Assembly: GCA_046351135.1 (NCBI GenBank)
Contig: JAXLZA010000018.1
Span: forward strand, 26,123 to 90,122
Length of the DNA: 64,000 bases
Direction of reading: 5' to 3'
Origin: UBA4427 sp046351135
GTDB lineage: Bacteria; Myxococcota_A; UBA9160; UBA4427
Shown: positions 1-8,114 of the stretch, in pieces
Numbering within the stretch: position 1 is the first letter of the stretch
How the letters are laid out: each line of letters starts with the position of its first letter
Made by a program: the position numbers and the translations under genes
Notes under the pieces: generated by a model
The model's input: only the letters and a program-made list of their open reading frames with translations
Databases searched by the model: none
Told to the model about the DNA's origin: nothing

Positions 1-288
1 TCGAGCGAGCCGGGCGTGTTCGATCTGGGGTCCTGGTCGACGGTCGTCTCACGCAATGCGCCCGGGAGCCCGGTGGAACCGACGGGGAATCGGTTGACGC
101 CGTTGATCCCGGGCGACGTCGTCGAGATTCCCGTCTCCCTGGATCTCTCGGCCCAGGATTCGGCTTCGTATTCCGGCACGATTCGCGTTCGGTTCGAGGT
201 GCGCGTGACGGTGCCCGAGCCGACGGCCTCGCTCTCTCTGCCGCTTGGTGCCCTGACTCTGTTGGGGCTGGCTTCGCTGCGCGCGTGA
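1..288 (+). CDS. C-terminal end of a PEP-CTERM secreted protein (5' end outside window)
   Basis: The reading frame is open from the first base and stops at 286-288, so only the last 95 residues are present. It ends in VPEPTASLSLPLGALTLLGL plus a short tail: the PEP motif and hydrophobic helix of the PEP-CTERM sorting signal, although the usual terminal arginine cluster is reduced to a single Arg. Such proteins are exported and, in known systems, cut by an exosortase. The visible N-terminal part is beta-rich with no recognisable domain. An internal GTG at 16 is not a likely start because the frame continues upstream. Confidence 0.7.
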   Translation, partial: SSEPGVFDLGSWSTVVSRNAPGSPVEPTGNRLTPLIPGDVVEIPVSLDLSAQDSASYSGTIRVRFEVRVTVPEPTASLSLPLGALTLLGLASLRA

Positions 289-545
289 GGCTCGCAGGCG
301 CCGAAGCCGAGGATCCCGTCTTGAAGCGATCGGTCGTCCCCGGAACCCGCCTGCGATCCGGGTGGGTCGTTTGAAGGATCGCGCACACGCCGAATCCATC
401 CTCGACGACGCTTCGCGGCCTCCGGGCGCTCTCCGATCATTTCGTGTGTGACGGTTCGAGCGAGGAATCGTGGAGCTTCTGCGAGGATTTGCGTCGGCGA
501 GGCCCAGGCGCTTGCCGTGCATTCAGCGCCGCCCGATGTTGAGGC

Positions 546-1556
546 GTGCACTCGAGCGACCTGCGAAAGAAGACGGCAAGCGGCTCGTGGGACGGTGGCC
601 GGATCGATCGACTGTTCCAGCAGCCCGGGCTCAACTTCCTGCTGACCAACCGCATCCCGCGGCGTGCGACGACCCGGTTGCTCGGGTGGCTCGGTCGGAT
701 CGAGAGCCCCGGATTCGTGCGTCTCGCATTGCGGATCTGGAGCATCTTCGCTCCCGAGCTCGACTTGTCCGAAGCGAAGGAGACGGAGTTCGGAAGCCTG
801 CGGGCGTTGTTCATTCGCGAGCTGCGACCCGGGTCGCGCCCCGTCGCCCGGGATCCCGAGGTCGCCGTCAGTCCCTGCGACGCGATCGTCGGGGCGTGCG
901 GATGGATGGACGACGACGTCCTGATCCAGGCCAAGGGGCTCGTCTACTGCCTGGACGATCTCCTCGGAAACCCGGAGCTCGTCCGCCGCCACCGGCGGGG
1001 TCGATTCGTGACCCTCCGGCTCAAGTCGACGATGTACCACCGCTTCCACGCGCCGCTCGACTGTCGCGTACGCGAGGTGACCCACATCGCCGGCGACACC
1101 TGGAACGTCAATCCGATCGCGATCGAGCGCGTGCAACGACTGTTCTGCCGGAACGAGCGCGCGGTGATCCCGCTCGAGCTCGAAGGGGACGACCCGATCC
1201 TGACGCTCGTCCCGGTCGCGGCGATCGGTGTCGCGAATCTACGACTCCATTGCCTCGATGCGACGCTCGGCCTCGGATACACCGGCCCGAATCGGATCGC
1301 CTGCGACGCGCGCTACGAGAAGGGCCAGGAGCTCGGCTGGTTCGAGCTGGGCTCGACGATCCTGGTTCTCGCAGGCGAGCGCTTCGAGCTCGCCGAAGGC
1401 GTTCGCGAAGGGCGGGTGATCCGGGTCGGAGAGCCCCTGCTCACGCTCGCGACCGCTCGCCCGGCTCCCTGCCGAAGTCGGCAGGGCAGGCGGGTCGGGG
1501 CCGACGACGAACGCGTCCGCGCATCGATGATGCCGGCGCATGCAGGAGGAGGATGA
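546..1556 (+). CDS. psd: phosphatidylserine decarboxylase
   Basis: A 336-residue protein of the membrane-associated decarboxylase family that converts phosphatidylserine to phosphatidylethanolamine. The self-cleavage motif GST lies at 269-271, where Ser270 would become the pyruvoyl group. The catalytic Asp (SPCDAIVG, D112) and the His of the MYHRFHAP block (H165/H168) are also visible, and KGLVYCL matches the conserved KG-x-x-Y-x-L element. Length is normal for the family. The next gene starts one base after the stop. A phospholipid N-methyltransferase lies convergently 600 bp downstream, so the product may be methylated towards phosphatidylcholine (inference). Confidence 0.93.
   Translation: MHSSDLRKKTASGSWDGGRIDRLFQQPGLNFLLTNRIPRRATTRLLGWLGRIESPGFVRLALRIWSIFAPELDLSEAKETEFGSLRALFIRELRPGSRPVARDPEVAVSPCDAIVGACGWMDDDVLIQAKGLVYCLDDLLGNPELVRRHRRGRFVTLRLKSTMYHRFHAPLDCRVREVTHIAGDTWNVNPIAIERVQRLFCRNERAVIPLELEGDDPILTLVPVAAIGVANLRLHCLDATLGLGYTGPNRIACDARYEKGQELGWFELGSTILVLAGERFELAEGVREGRVIRVGEPLLTLATARPAPCRSRQGRRVGADDERVRASMMPAHAGGG
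1543..1551 (+). promoter_or_regulatory. Shine-Dalgarno site that selects GTG 1558 as start
   Basis: AGGAGGAGG lies at 1543-1551, inside the last codons of psd and 6 bases before GTG 1558. The upstream in-frame ATG at 1540 would precede this site, so the GTG is the better start. The arrangement suggests translational coupling with psd. Confidence 0.65.
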
Positions 1557-1557
1557 A

Positions 1558-2199
1558 GTGCAGACGAAGATCGTGACGACCGGTGCGACGGACGGAGCCC
1601 GCCTCTCGTTCGCGGAGGCGCTGCGGGAGCAGCGCTGGGACGACCACCGCCTCTATCACCACAGCCGGACGAACCAGACGCTCCACCTCTTCAGCGCCTG
1701 CTGCTTTCTCGGCTCCTACGCCCTCGTCGCGTTCGACACCACGCGCGCGGTCTGGATCGGATGGCTGCTCGCCTGGATCTCGAGGCAGATCGGTCACTTC
1801 TTCTTCGAGCCGAAGAGCTACGACGCGCTCGCGGGCATGACGCATCGGGAGAAGGAGGCCGTGAAGGTCGGGTACAACATGACCCGCAAGATCGGGCTGC
1901 TCGCGGTGTTTCTCGCGTCGCCGCTGGTGCTCTACGCGTCGCCGAGCCTCTTCGGCCTGATCCGTCCCTACACCGAGGTGGGCACGTTCCTCGGTGACCT
2001 GAGCGCGCTCTGGCTCGCCGTCGGCATCGGCGCTCTCGTCTTCCGCACCGTCCAGCTCTTCTTCATCCGCGATCTCCAGACGGGCGTCGTCTGGTTCACG
2101 AAGATCCTGACCGACCCGTTCAACGACGTGCGCACGTACTGGAAGTCGCCCTACTACCTCTTCGTCCGCCGCGAGAGGATCGATCCCGAGCTCGGTTGA
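1558..2199 (+). CDS. Mpo1-like (DUF962-related) multi-spanning membrane protein
   Basis: About 213 residues with four or more hydrophobic segments. The motif YHHSRTN-x3-H near the N-terminus and RQIGHFFFE further on resemble the two His-containing blocks of yeast Mpo1, an iron-dependent 2-hydroxy fatty acid dioxygenase. That family link is by motif only and the function here is unproven. The gene follows psd by one base and its end overlaps the convergent methyltransferase by 46 bases. The position beside two phospholipid-head-group genes suggests a lipid substrate. The start was placed at GTG 1558 because of the strong ribosome site at 1543-1551; ATG 1540 is the alternative. Confidence 0.7.
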   Translation: MQTKIVTTGATDGARLSFAEALREQRWDDHRLYHHSRTNQTLHLFSACCFLGSYALVAFDTTRAVWIGWLLAWISRQIGHFFFEPKSYDALAGMTHREKEAVKVGYNMTRKIGLLAVFLASPLVLYASPSLFGLIRPYTEVGTFLGDLSALWLAVGIGALVFRTVQLFFIRDLQTGVVWFTKILTDPFNDVRTYWKSPYYLFVRRERIDPELG

Positions 2200-2756
2200 G
2201 TCCGCTCGTCCGCTTCGAGCTGTGCGCCGACGAAGTAGTAGAGGGTCTCGAGCAGCGGGAGCACGGCCCAGTCCGGATGCGGATGCCGGCCGAGGAGGAA
2301 GAGTCCCCAGATCGACAGAACCGTTCCGACGTACTGGGGATGCGTGAGCAGCGAGAACGGAAAGCCCGTCACCCAGGGCACCTTCAGTCCGAAGCGGGTG
2401 CCGTAGAAGACGCCCGCCCGCCCGAGCCGACGGAAGACCGCGACGTTCAGGACCTGGCCGACGAGGATCATCGCCAGCCCGAGGGCGACCGCCCGGACAT
2501 CGCTCGACAGCAGGGGTTGCGGGGTCGCCGTGAACCATCCTCCGAACCAGGCGAACCAGGCGAGGAAGACTCCGGCCTGGAGGACCTTGAAGACGAAGAA
2601 GAGTCGGCAGAGCGCATCGACGGGGGCTCCGATCCCGGCCCGGCTGCACCATTGCCGGAAGGCGTCCGGGTGGCGCCACACGACGACGTAGGTGATCCGC
2701 TCGACGGCGAGCGCGGCCGCCGCCGGAATCAATCCGGCGATCTCATTTTCGGTCAT
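2154..2756 (-). CDS. phospholipid N-methyltransferase, PEMT family
   Basis: A 200-residue membrane enzyme with several transmembrane segments. The block FGLKVPWVTGFPFSLLTHPQ followed by YVGTVLSIWG and the C-terminal LETLYYFVGAQLE are characteristic of the PEMT/isoprenylcysteine methyltransferase fold, whose SAM site is formed by the last helices. In the family it methylates phosphatidylethanolamine. It is the last gene of a minus-strand run after the PHP-glycosyltransferase and the aminotransferase, and its 3' end overlaps the convergent gene by 46 bases. With psd nearby, the pair could make methylated phosphatidylethanolamine or phosphatidylcholine. The exact acceptor is inferred. Confidence 0.82.
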   Translation of the reverse strand: MTENEIAGLIPAAAALAVERITYVVVWRHPDAFRQWCSRAGIGAPVDALCRLFFVFKVLQAGVFLAWFAWFGGWFTATPQPLLSSDVRAVALGLAMILVGQVLNVAVFRRLGRAGVFYGTRFGLKVPWVTGFPFSLLTHPQYVGTVLSIWGLFLLGRHPHPDWAVLPLLETLYYFVGAQLEADERTQPSSGSILSRRTKR

Positions 2757-2781
2757 CCTTCCGATTCCCTTTCGGTGCGGG

Positions 2782-2809
2782 CGAGGGCCCGGGGAGGGGA
2801 CGGCCCTCG
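2782..2809. other. inverted repeat (possible weak terminator/processing hairpin)
   Basis: CGAGGGCC (2782-2789) pairs with GGCCCTCG (2802-2809) around a 12-base loop in the 61-base gap between the aminotransferase and the N-methyltransferase. No T-run follows on either strand, so a true intrinsic terminator is doubtful. It could attenuate read-through in the minus-strand operon. Confidence 0.35.
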
Positions 2810-2817
2810 TGTCGGGC

Positions 2818-4476
2818 TCAGGGGGTCCCCGGTGTCCGGGAGAACAGGACCGAGAGGGCCCGCTTCATGATCGCCCGATCGATGTCCCGGTCGCTCGAAT
2901 GATGATCCGACCACCACCACCCGTCGGCCGCCATCTTGCGCGCGGCGGTGACGATCCGGTCGGCGACCTCCCGGAAATCCTCGTCCCGATACGCATGGCT
3001 GAAGATGAATCGACCACTCCCGACCCAGGAGAGCATGAGACCTTCGGCCCGAAGATAGAACTGGAACATCCAGTTGTACCGGGACGGGGTCGTGTAGAGC
3101 GTGGTCCAGACGGAGGTCAGGTTCGCGAAGCGGACCGGAAGGCCTTCGCGCTCCAGCCGATCGTTCAGCTCCGTCACCCGCCGATCCCATCGTTCGTCGA
3201 GCCCCTCGTAGCTCGCGCGGATCTCCGGATCGTCGAGCTTCAGCAGGAACTCGTTCATCGCCGTCATGACGTAGGGATGCGCGTTGAACGTCCCGCGCGC
3301 GAACAGGATGTCGGAGGGGCGATCGTCGCGATACCGCTTCATGAGCTCGCGGCGGCCGCACACCACGCCGACGGGGAGTCCTCCCGCCAGCGTCTTTCCA
3401 TACGTCACGAGGTCCGCCGCGACGCCGAAGTATTCCTGCGCGCCGCCGCGTGCCAGACGAAAGCCGAGGAACACCTCGTCCAAGATCAGGGGAATGCCCT
3501 TCTGCGTGCAGACCTCGCGAAGGCGAGCGAGCCAGCGCGCGTAGGCCTGCTTGTCGTATCCGGCGCGGCGGCGGGAGTTCACGAGGGTGCTGTCGCCCGG
3601 CGCCGCGGCGTTCGGGTGGAGCGCCTGGAGCGGATTCACGAGCACGCACGCGACGTCGCGCCGGAGGGAGAGCGCACGCAGGGTCGCCTCGCTCATCTCC
3701 GCGAGGGTGTAGACGTCGTGCACCGCTCTCGGATTGCCGACGCCGGGTTGGACGCCATCCCACCAGCCGTGATAGGCACCGCAGAATCGGACGACGTGGG
3801 TGCGACCCGTATGGTACCGGGCGAGTGCCACGGCCTGCATCACGGCCTCGGTCCCCGACATGTGGAACGAGACCTCGTCGAGCCCCGAGAGCGCGCGCAG
3901 GCGGCGGACGTTGTCGATCACGACGGGATGGAGCGGACCGAGCATCGGTCCGAGGGCGTGGGCCCGGGTGGCCGCGCGATCGATGCACGCCTTGTAGAAA
4001 TCCAGTCCGAACACGTTCACTCCGTAGGAGCCCGTCAGATCGAAGCTCCAGTTTCCGTCGAGATCGCGGACGCGGACGCCCTCCGACGCCTCGGTCAAGG
4101 CACCGATCCGGAGGTGGCGGCGGAGCTGGCTGCGGAATGGATACGGGACCCGGTAGGCGTCGGTGAACGCGAGATCGGAGAGGCCCTCGCGAAGCACGCG
4201 CGTCTGCTCGATCGTCGTCGGCGCCTTGTCCCCGAGCTCCGATGCGAGGCGCACGAGCGCCGACTCCCGGAGGGCGGTGATCGGTGCGGGACAGCCATCC
4301 GCGCAGAGGAACTCGCGCGAGTCGTACTCGAAGTAGGGCAGCCAGCCCGCGATCCGCTTGCCGATGCGCACGTGTCCCGCGAGCGAAGGATGCTTCGCCC
4401 GGGACAACGCGAGCCTCGCGTGCGCTCGGCCGAGGACGGGGACTCTCGCGACGATCGCGTCGATGCGTTCGATCAC
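2818..4476 (-). CDS. class-III PLP aminotransferase (glutamate-1-semialdehyde aminomutase-like)
   Basis: A 552-residue fold-type I PLP enzyme. Visible motifs are MSGTEA (206-211, phosphate cup), AYHGWWD (234-240), LILDEVFLGF with Asp333 for the pyridine nitrogen, and TYGKTLAGG with Lys361 as the Schiff-base lysine. About 100 residues precede the usual catalytic core. Homologues with this layout often act in secondary or surface metabolism, moving an amino group on a sugar or lipid-linked substrate; the substrate cannot be read here. Its ATG overlaps the stop of the upstream PHP-glycosyltransferase gene by four bases (ATGA), which indicates translational coupling and a shared pathway. Confidence 0.88.
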   Translation of the reverse strand: MIERIDAIVARVPVLGRAHARLALSRAKHPSLAGHVRIGKRIAGWLPYFEYDSREFLCADGCPAPITALRESALVRLASELGDKAPTTIEQTRVLREGLSDLAFTDAYRVPYPFRSQLRRHLRIGALTEASEGVRVRDLDGNWSFDLTGSYGVNVFGLDFYKACIDRAATRAHALGPMLGPLHPVVIDNVRRLRALSGLDEVSFHMSGTEAVMQAVALARYHTGRTHVVRFCGAYHGWWDGVQPGVGNPRAVHDVYTLAEMSEATLRALSLRRDVACVLVNPLQALHPNAAAPGDSTLVNSRRRAGYDKQAYARWLARLREVCTQKGIPLILDEVFLGFRLARGGAQEYFGVAADLVTYGKTLAGGLPVGVVCGRRELMKRYRDDRPSDILFARGTFNAHPYVMTAMNEFLLKLDDPEIRASYEGLDERWDRRVTELNDRLEREGLPVRFANLTSVWTTLYTTPSRYNWMFQFYLRAEGLMLSWVGSGRFIFSHAYRDEDFREVADRIVTAARKMAADGWWWSDHHSSDRDIDRAIMKRALSVLFSRTPGTP

Positions 4477-7112
4477 GCGTCGACCGCGGACCCGCTCGGA
4501 TCGTCGTTGTGGAGCAGGAGCTCCGACAGGAGCTTCTCGCTCTTGCGGCGTCGGCGATAGGCCGTCGAGTCGAGGATCGCCGAATAGGGCTCCTTAACGT
4601 CGTTCGCCTCGACGAAGATCCGCGCCTCGCGCGCCATGCGCGTCCGCCGCGCCGGGTCGAGGAGCTCACGCATCGCATCGAGGAGCGCCTTCGCATCGCC
4701 GCCCTTCACGCGCAGGCCGGTCACGCCGGGCTCCATGAGCTCCTGGGGCCCACCCTTGTCCGAGACGATGACGGGAATCCCCGAAGCCTGCGCCTCGAGG
4801 GGCGCGTTTCCCCAGGTGTCCGTCGTGCTGGGGAAGACCTTCACGTCCGCCGAGGCGAGGGCGCGCGGCAGATCCGAGCCGCCGAGGAAGCCGGTGAAGG
4901 TCACGGGCAGACCGTCGAGAAGCCCTTCGAGCGTCGCGCGGTACGGGCCGTCCCCGACGAACGCGAGATGGACGTCCTGCGTCTCCAGATAGAGCTGCCG
5001 AAACGCCTCCGCGAGCAGGTCGAGCCCCTTCTCCGCGCCGAGCCGCCCCACGTACACGAACTTCACCAGCTCGTCCTCGCGTTCCATCCCGAATCGCGCC
5101 CAGAAGCCGGGCGTCCGGTGGATCGGGTGGAAGCGATTCAGGTCGACCCAGCGATCGAGGACCAGGAGCTTGCGATTGCGAAGCCCGCGCTTGTGCAGGA
5201 GCTGGGCGATGAACCTGGAGGGGACGACGACCTCGTCGACCGAATGGTAGAAGAGGATGACGAGCTTCCAGGTGAGCGCCTCGAGACTGACGTCCTTCGT
5301 GTACTCCTCGACGTACTCCGGGAAGCTCGTGTGATAGGTGGACGACGCCTCGATGCCGACGAGTCTCGCGGCCAGCAGGCCCATGGCGCCCACGGGACCG
5401 GGCGTCGAGATCTGCATCTTGGTGAAGCCGCGCTCCTGGATGAAGCGGAGGAACTCGAGGAAGGGCATCAGGCGGAGCTGGAGCTCGCTGTACTCGGGCA
5501 GATCGATGCTGACGATCGCCGGGAAGACGACGAGCTTCCCACGCGTCACGAGATCCGCGATCTCCGGATCCCGGACCTTCTCGTCCCGGGCCTCCCTGGA
5601 GAGACAGGTGACGACCGTGAGATCCACACCCCGCTCCTCCGCCGTCCGGATCAGCTTGCGGATGGTGAGGGCGACGCCGTTCACGTCGAAGAGCGTGTCC
5701 GTGACGAGCACGAGCTTCTCCGCCTCGTCGAGGTCGAAGGCCTTGCGGACGTCGCGCGTCAGGGCCTTGTCCCCGCCGTGGTGGGCGTGGGTCACGAAGT
5801 AGGGGAGGGAGACGAGGAGGTTCGAGCTGACGAGCGCGATCGCCTCCTTGAGCGTGCGCACCAGATCGCCGGACGAGTTCTCGCGGATCCGGGTCACGTA
5901 GCGGACGCAGAGGCGGTCGAGCAGCGTGCTGATGATCAGGAAGATCTTGTCGTCCGTGGACTCGGTCGCGACGATCCGTGCGCGGAACGAGGCTTCGGAG
6001 AGGAGACCGCGCGCCTCGTCGAGGAAGATCCGATCGAACGACTCGGGCCGACCGAGCGAACGTCGGATCGGACCGAGCATCGCGTCGAGGGCGACGCGCG
6101 TCCGCAGCGCGAGCTTCGATCGCGTGGAGGACGTGCGGCCCCCGAACGCGAACTCGAGCAGCATGTTGACCGGGTCGCTCATCCGGATCGGCTTCGCGCT
6201 CGCGGCCCGATGTCGGCTGTGCTGGCTGTCGTAGACGAGCTTCACGAGTGCATGGGCGAGGGTCACCGGCCCCCCGTGCATGCCCTCCGCAGAGGTCGTG
6301 CGGCGGCGGATGGAGTCCACGACGTCGTTCGGCCGCGGGCGGTCGCCGAGGTAGCGGAAGACCGTCCAGGCGCGTCCGGGATTGATCCCCGAGTGATCGT
6401 CCGAGCCGCCGACCACGGCCTTCAGCCAGGGCGTGGCACCCTTCGGAGCGAGGTCGTGCTTCGCGGCGAGCTCCTCGATCTTCTTGCGATCGAGCGAGGC
6501 GAGCAGCCGACGGGTCAGCGCGTTGGATGCGGCCGCCCTCGTCCCGTTGTGGACCTCGAGACAGTCGAAGAGCAGCATCGCGCGTTCGAGATGCCAGACG
6601 GAGAGGGAGCCATCTCGTCCGTAGGGGCGGTTCTGGGTGCTCATGAGCGGATGCGTCATGAAGTAGGCGATTCGCCGCTCGTCGACCCGACCGGACTCCG
6701 AGGCGATCAGACCGTCGAGATAGGCGACCATCTCGTAGACGTTGGGGCGGAGTCGATCGATCTCGGCGTACTCCGTCTCGGAGACGTTCGCGACCGTGAC
6801 GTGGATCCGGCAGCCGTCCTCCGGGAAGGAGGTCGTCATCTCGGCGCTCACGAAGACGTCGTCGAATCCCGCGTCGAGGAGCGCACGGACCCCGTCGATC
6901 GAGTTGTGGTCCGTGAGGGTCACGAGGTCCATGCCTCGCGACTTCAGCAGATGGTAGGTCTCGATCGGGTCGGAGTAGGACTCGGGGATCGAGAGCGAGT
7001 TCGACGTGTAGTAGTCCGTGACGTTCGAGGCATATGAATGAAGATGGAAGTCGATCCGGCCACGCTTGAGAATCGACCAGTCGACCTCGGATTCCAGGAC
7101 GTCGTGACGCAT
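4473..7112 (-). CDS. PHP-domain phosphoesterase fused to GT4-family glycosyltransferase
   Basis: An 879-residue two-enzyme protein. The N-terminal third is a PHP metal-dependent phosphoesterase: DFHLHS at 21-26, TDHN at 67-70, and a later GGSDDHSG block. A middle segment of unclear role (about 260-480) links to a C-terminal GT-B glycosyltransferase with GRLGAEKG at 689-696, FVGDGP, and an E-x-x-x-x-G-I-P block around 773. No signal peptide or clear membrane helix is seen, so it is probably cytoplasmic or peripheral. It is the first gene of the minus-strand operon with the aminotransferase (ATGA overlap) and the phospholipid methyltransferase. A role in building a phospho-glycolipid head group is inference. 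Confidence 0.87.
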   Translation of the reverse strand: MRHDVLESEVDWSILKRGRIDFHLHSYASNVTDYYTSNSLSIPESYSDPIETYHLLKSRGMDLVTLTDHNSIDGVRALLDAGFDDVFVSAEMTTSFPEDGCRIHVTVANVSETEYAEIDRLRPNVYEMVAYLDGLIASESGRVDERRIAYFMTHPLMSTQNRPYGRDGSLSVWHLERAMLLFDCLEVHNGTRAAASNALTRRLLASLDRKKIEELAAKHDLAPKGATPWLKAVVGGSDDHSGINPGRAWTVFRYLGDRPRPNDVVDSIRRRTTSAEGMHGGPVTLAHALVKLVYDSQHSRHRAASAKPIRMSDPVNMLLEFAFGGRTSSTRSKLALRTRVALDAMLGPIRRSLGRPESFDRIFLDEARGLLSEASFRARIVATESTDDKIFLIISTLLDRLCVRYVTRIRENSSGDLVRTLKEAIALVSSNLLVSLPYFVTHAHHGGDKALTRDVRKAFDLDEAEKLVLVTDTLFDVNGVALTIRKLIRTAEERGVDLTVVTCLSREARDEKVRDPEIADLVTRGKLVVFPAIVSIDLPEYSELQLRLMPFLEFLRFIQERGFTKMQISTPGPVGAMGLLAARLVGIEASSTYHTSFPEYVEEYTKDVSLEALTWKLVILFYHSVDEVVVPSRFIAQLLHKRGLRNRKLLVLDRWVDLNRFHPIHRTPGFWARFGMEREDELVKFVYVGRLGAEKGLDLLAEAFRQLYLETQDVHLAFVGDGPYRATLEGLLDGLPVTFTGFLGGSDLPRALASADVKVFPSTTDTWGNAPLEAQASGIPVIVSDKGGPQELMEPGVTGLRVKGGDAKALLDAMRELLDPARRTRMAREARIFVEANDVKEPYSAILDSTAYRRRRKSEKLLSELLLHNDDPSGSAVDA

Positions 7113-7275
7113 GCGTTCCTCCCCCGATCGGCGATCCCACCAGCCGGGGGGAGGCGGCTGGAATGCGGCGATCGACCGGATTGAACCGACTCTTCGTGAC
7201 TTGCGGGCGCGAATCCGGGGAAGACCATGCGACGATTGCGGCTCGCTCCCGTCCCGATCGTCACGATCCCGTTTC

Positions 7276-7311
7276 GGAGGGGAAGGGCGTACGGAGCCGC
7301 CCTTCCCCTCC
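7276..7311. terminator. strong 14-bp hairpin downstream of the lamin-tail PEP-CTERM gene
   Basis: GGAGGGGAAGGGCG (7276-7289) pairs perfectly with CGCCCTTCCCCTCC (7298-7311) across an 8-base loop. It lies 20 bases after the stop of the minus-strand gene at 7332 and also upstream of the minus-strand operon that begins at 7112. There is no obvious U-tract, so it may be a GC-rich terminator or an mRNA 3' stabiliser. Confidence 0.55.
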
Positions 7312-7331
7312 CATGGAGCGAAGCTCGGGAC

Positions 7332-8027
7332 TCAGCGTGCGCGACTCTTCGACCCCGAAGCGAGGGCCAGCAGACCGAGGCCCAGCAGCATCGCCGTTCC
7401 GGGCTCCGGAACGACGCCCGGCGAGCCGGTCTCGAGCGAAGGCGACTGGAAGGCCCCGTTCACGCCCGCGCTGCTCAGCGTCGTCAGGATCGGGAGCGGG
7501 AGGGTGGTGCTGCCCAGACCGGCCGCGTTGTCGAACGTGACGCCGGTCGTCGCCGCGCCGAAGGCGACGCCCGTGACTCGATTGCCCGCCGCGTCGAAGA
7601 GGTTGACCGCGTCGCCTGCGGTGCTGAGGCCGACGCCCGAGCCTCCGTAGCCTCCGACCACGAGGCTCGCCGGAGCGTTCGCCCCGAACCAGGCCGAGAG
7701 GAAGCTCGACCGGATCGCCGCGTCGTTGGAGCCCGTCGCATCCCCCTCGAGCAGGATGATCGACTGGCCGGGGGAGATGCTCGTCACTCCGCGGATCGCG
7801 ACGCTGCTGGCGAAGCTGTTCGAGTTGTCGTCCATCTTCCAGCCGGTGATGTCGACGGCGCTGGCGCCGGTGTTCGTCACCTCGAAGAAGTCGGCGCCGT
7901 ACGCCGCGTTGCCGCTGCCGCTCGGATGGACCTCCGAGATGATGATCGCGGCCCGGGCGGTGGGGACGACGAGGGCGAGGGAAGCGAGGACGAGGGTGGA
8001 CGAGATCGGTCGGAGAAGTCGGAACAT
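7332..8027 (-). CDS. lamin-tail-domain PEP-CTERM secreted protein
   Basis: A 231-residue exported protein. A signal peptide (hydrophobic run to about residue 26, ending ARA) is followed by AIIISEVHPSGSGNAAYGAD and FFEVTNTGASAVDITGWKM, typical of a lamin-tail (LTD) beta-sandwich. It ends with VPEPGTAMLLGLGLLALASG and basic residues KSRAR, a PEP-CTERM signal. Members are surface or matrix proteins of unknown partner. AGGAG stands 7 bases before the ATG. It is followed on the same strand by a strong hairpin (7276-7311), and another PEP-CTERM gene lies upstream in the same orientation. Confidence 0.85.
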   Translation of the reverse strand: MFRLLRPISSTLVLASLALVVPTARAAIIISEVHPSGSGNAAYGADFFEVTNTGASAVDITGWKMDDNSNSFASSVAIRGVTSISPGQSIILLEGDATGSNDAAIRSSFLSAWFGANAPASLVVGGYGGSGVGLSTAGDAVNLFDAAGNRVTGVAFGAATTGVTFDNAAGLGSTTLPLPILTTLSSAGVNGAFQSPSLETGSPGVVPEPGTAMLLGLGLLALASGSKSRAR

Positions 8028-8114
8028 GATGGGCTCCTGAATGGATTTGGGAGGGAATGGAGATCAAGAAGGCTCGTGGCGGATCAAGGAGATTCTGCGT
8101 GGCTTCGATCCCGC

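Noticed and set aside
470..1576. Long open frame overlapping psd
   Set aside because: Arg/Pro-rich translation without a domain; it is a frame shadow typical of GC-rich DNA, and psd in the other frame has all catalytic residues.
2753..4696. Long minus-strand frame over the aminotransferase
   Set aside because: Shadow of the real class-III aminotransferase gene; repetitive Arg/Ser/Pro composition.
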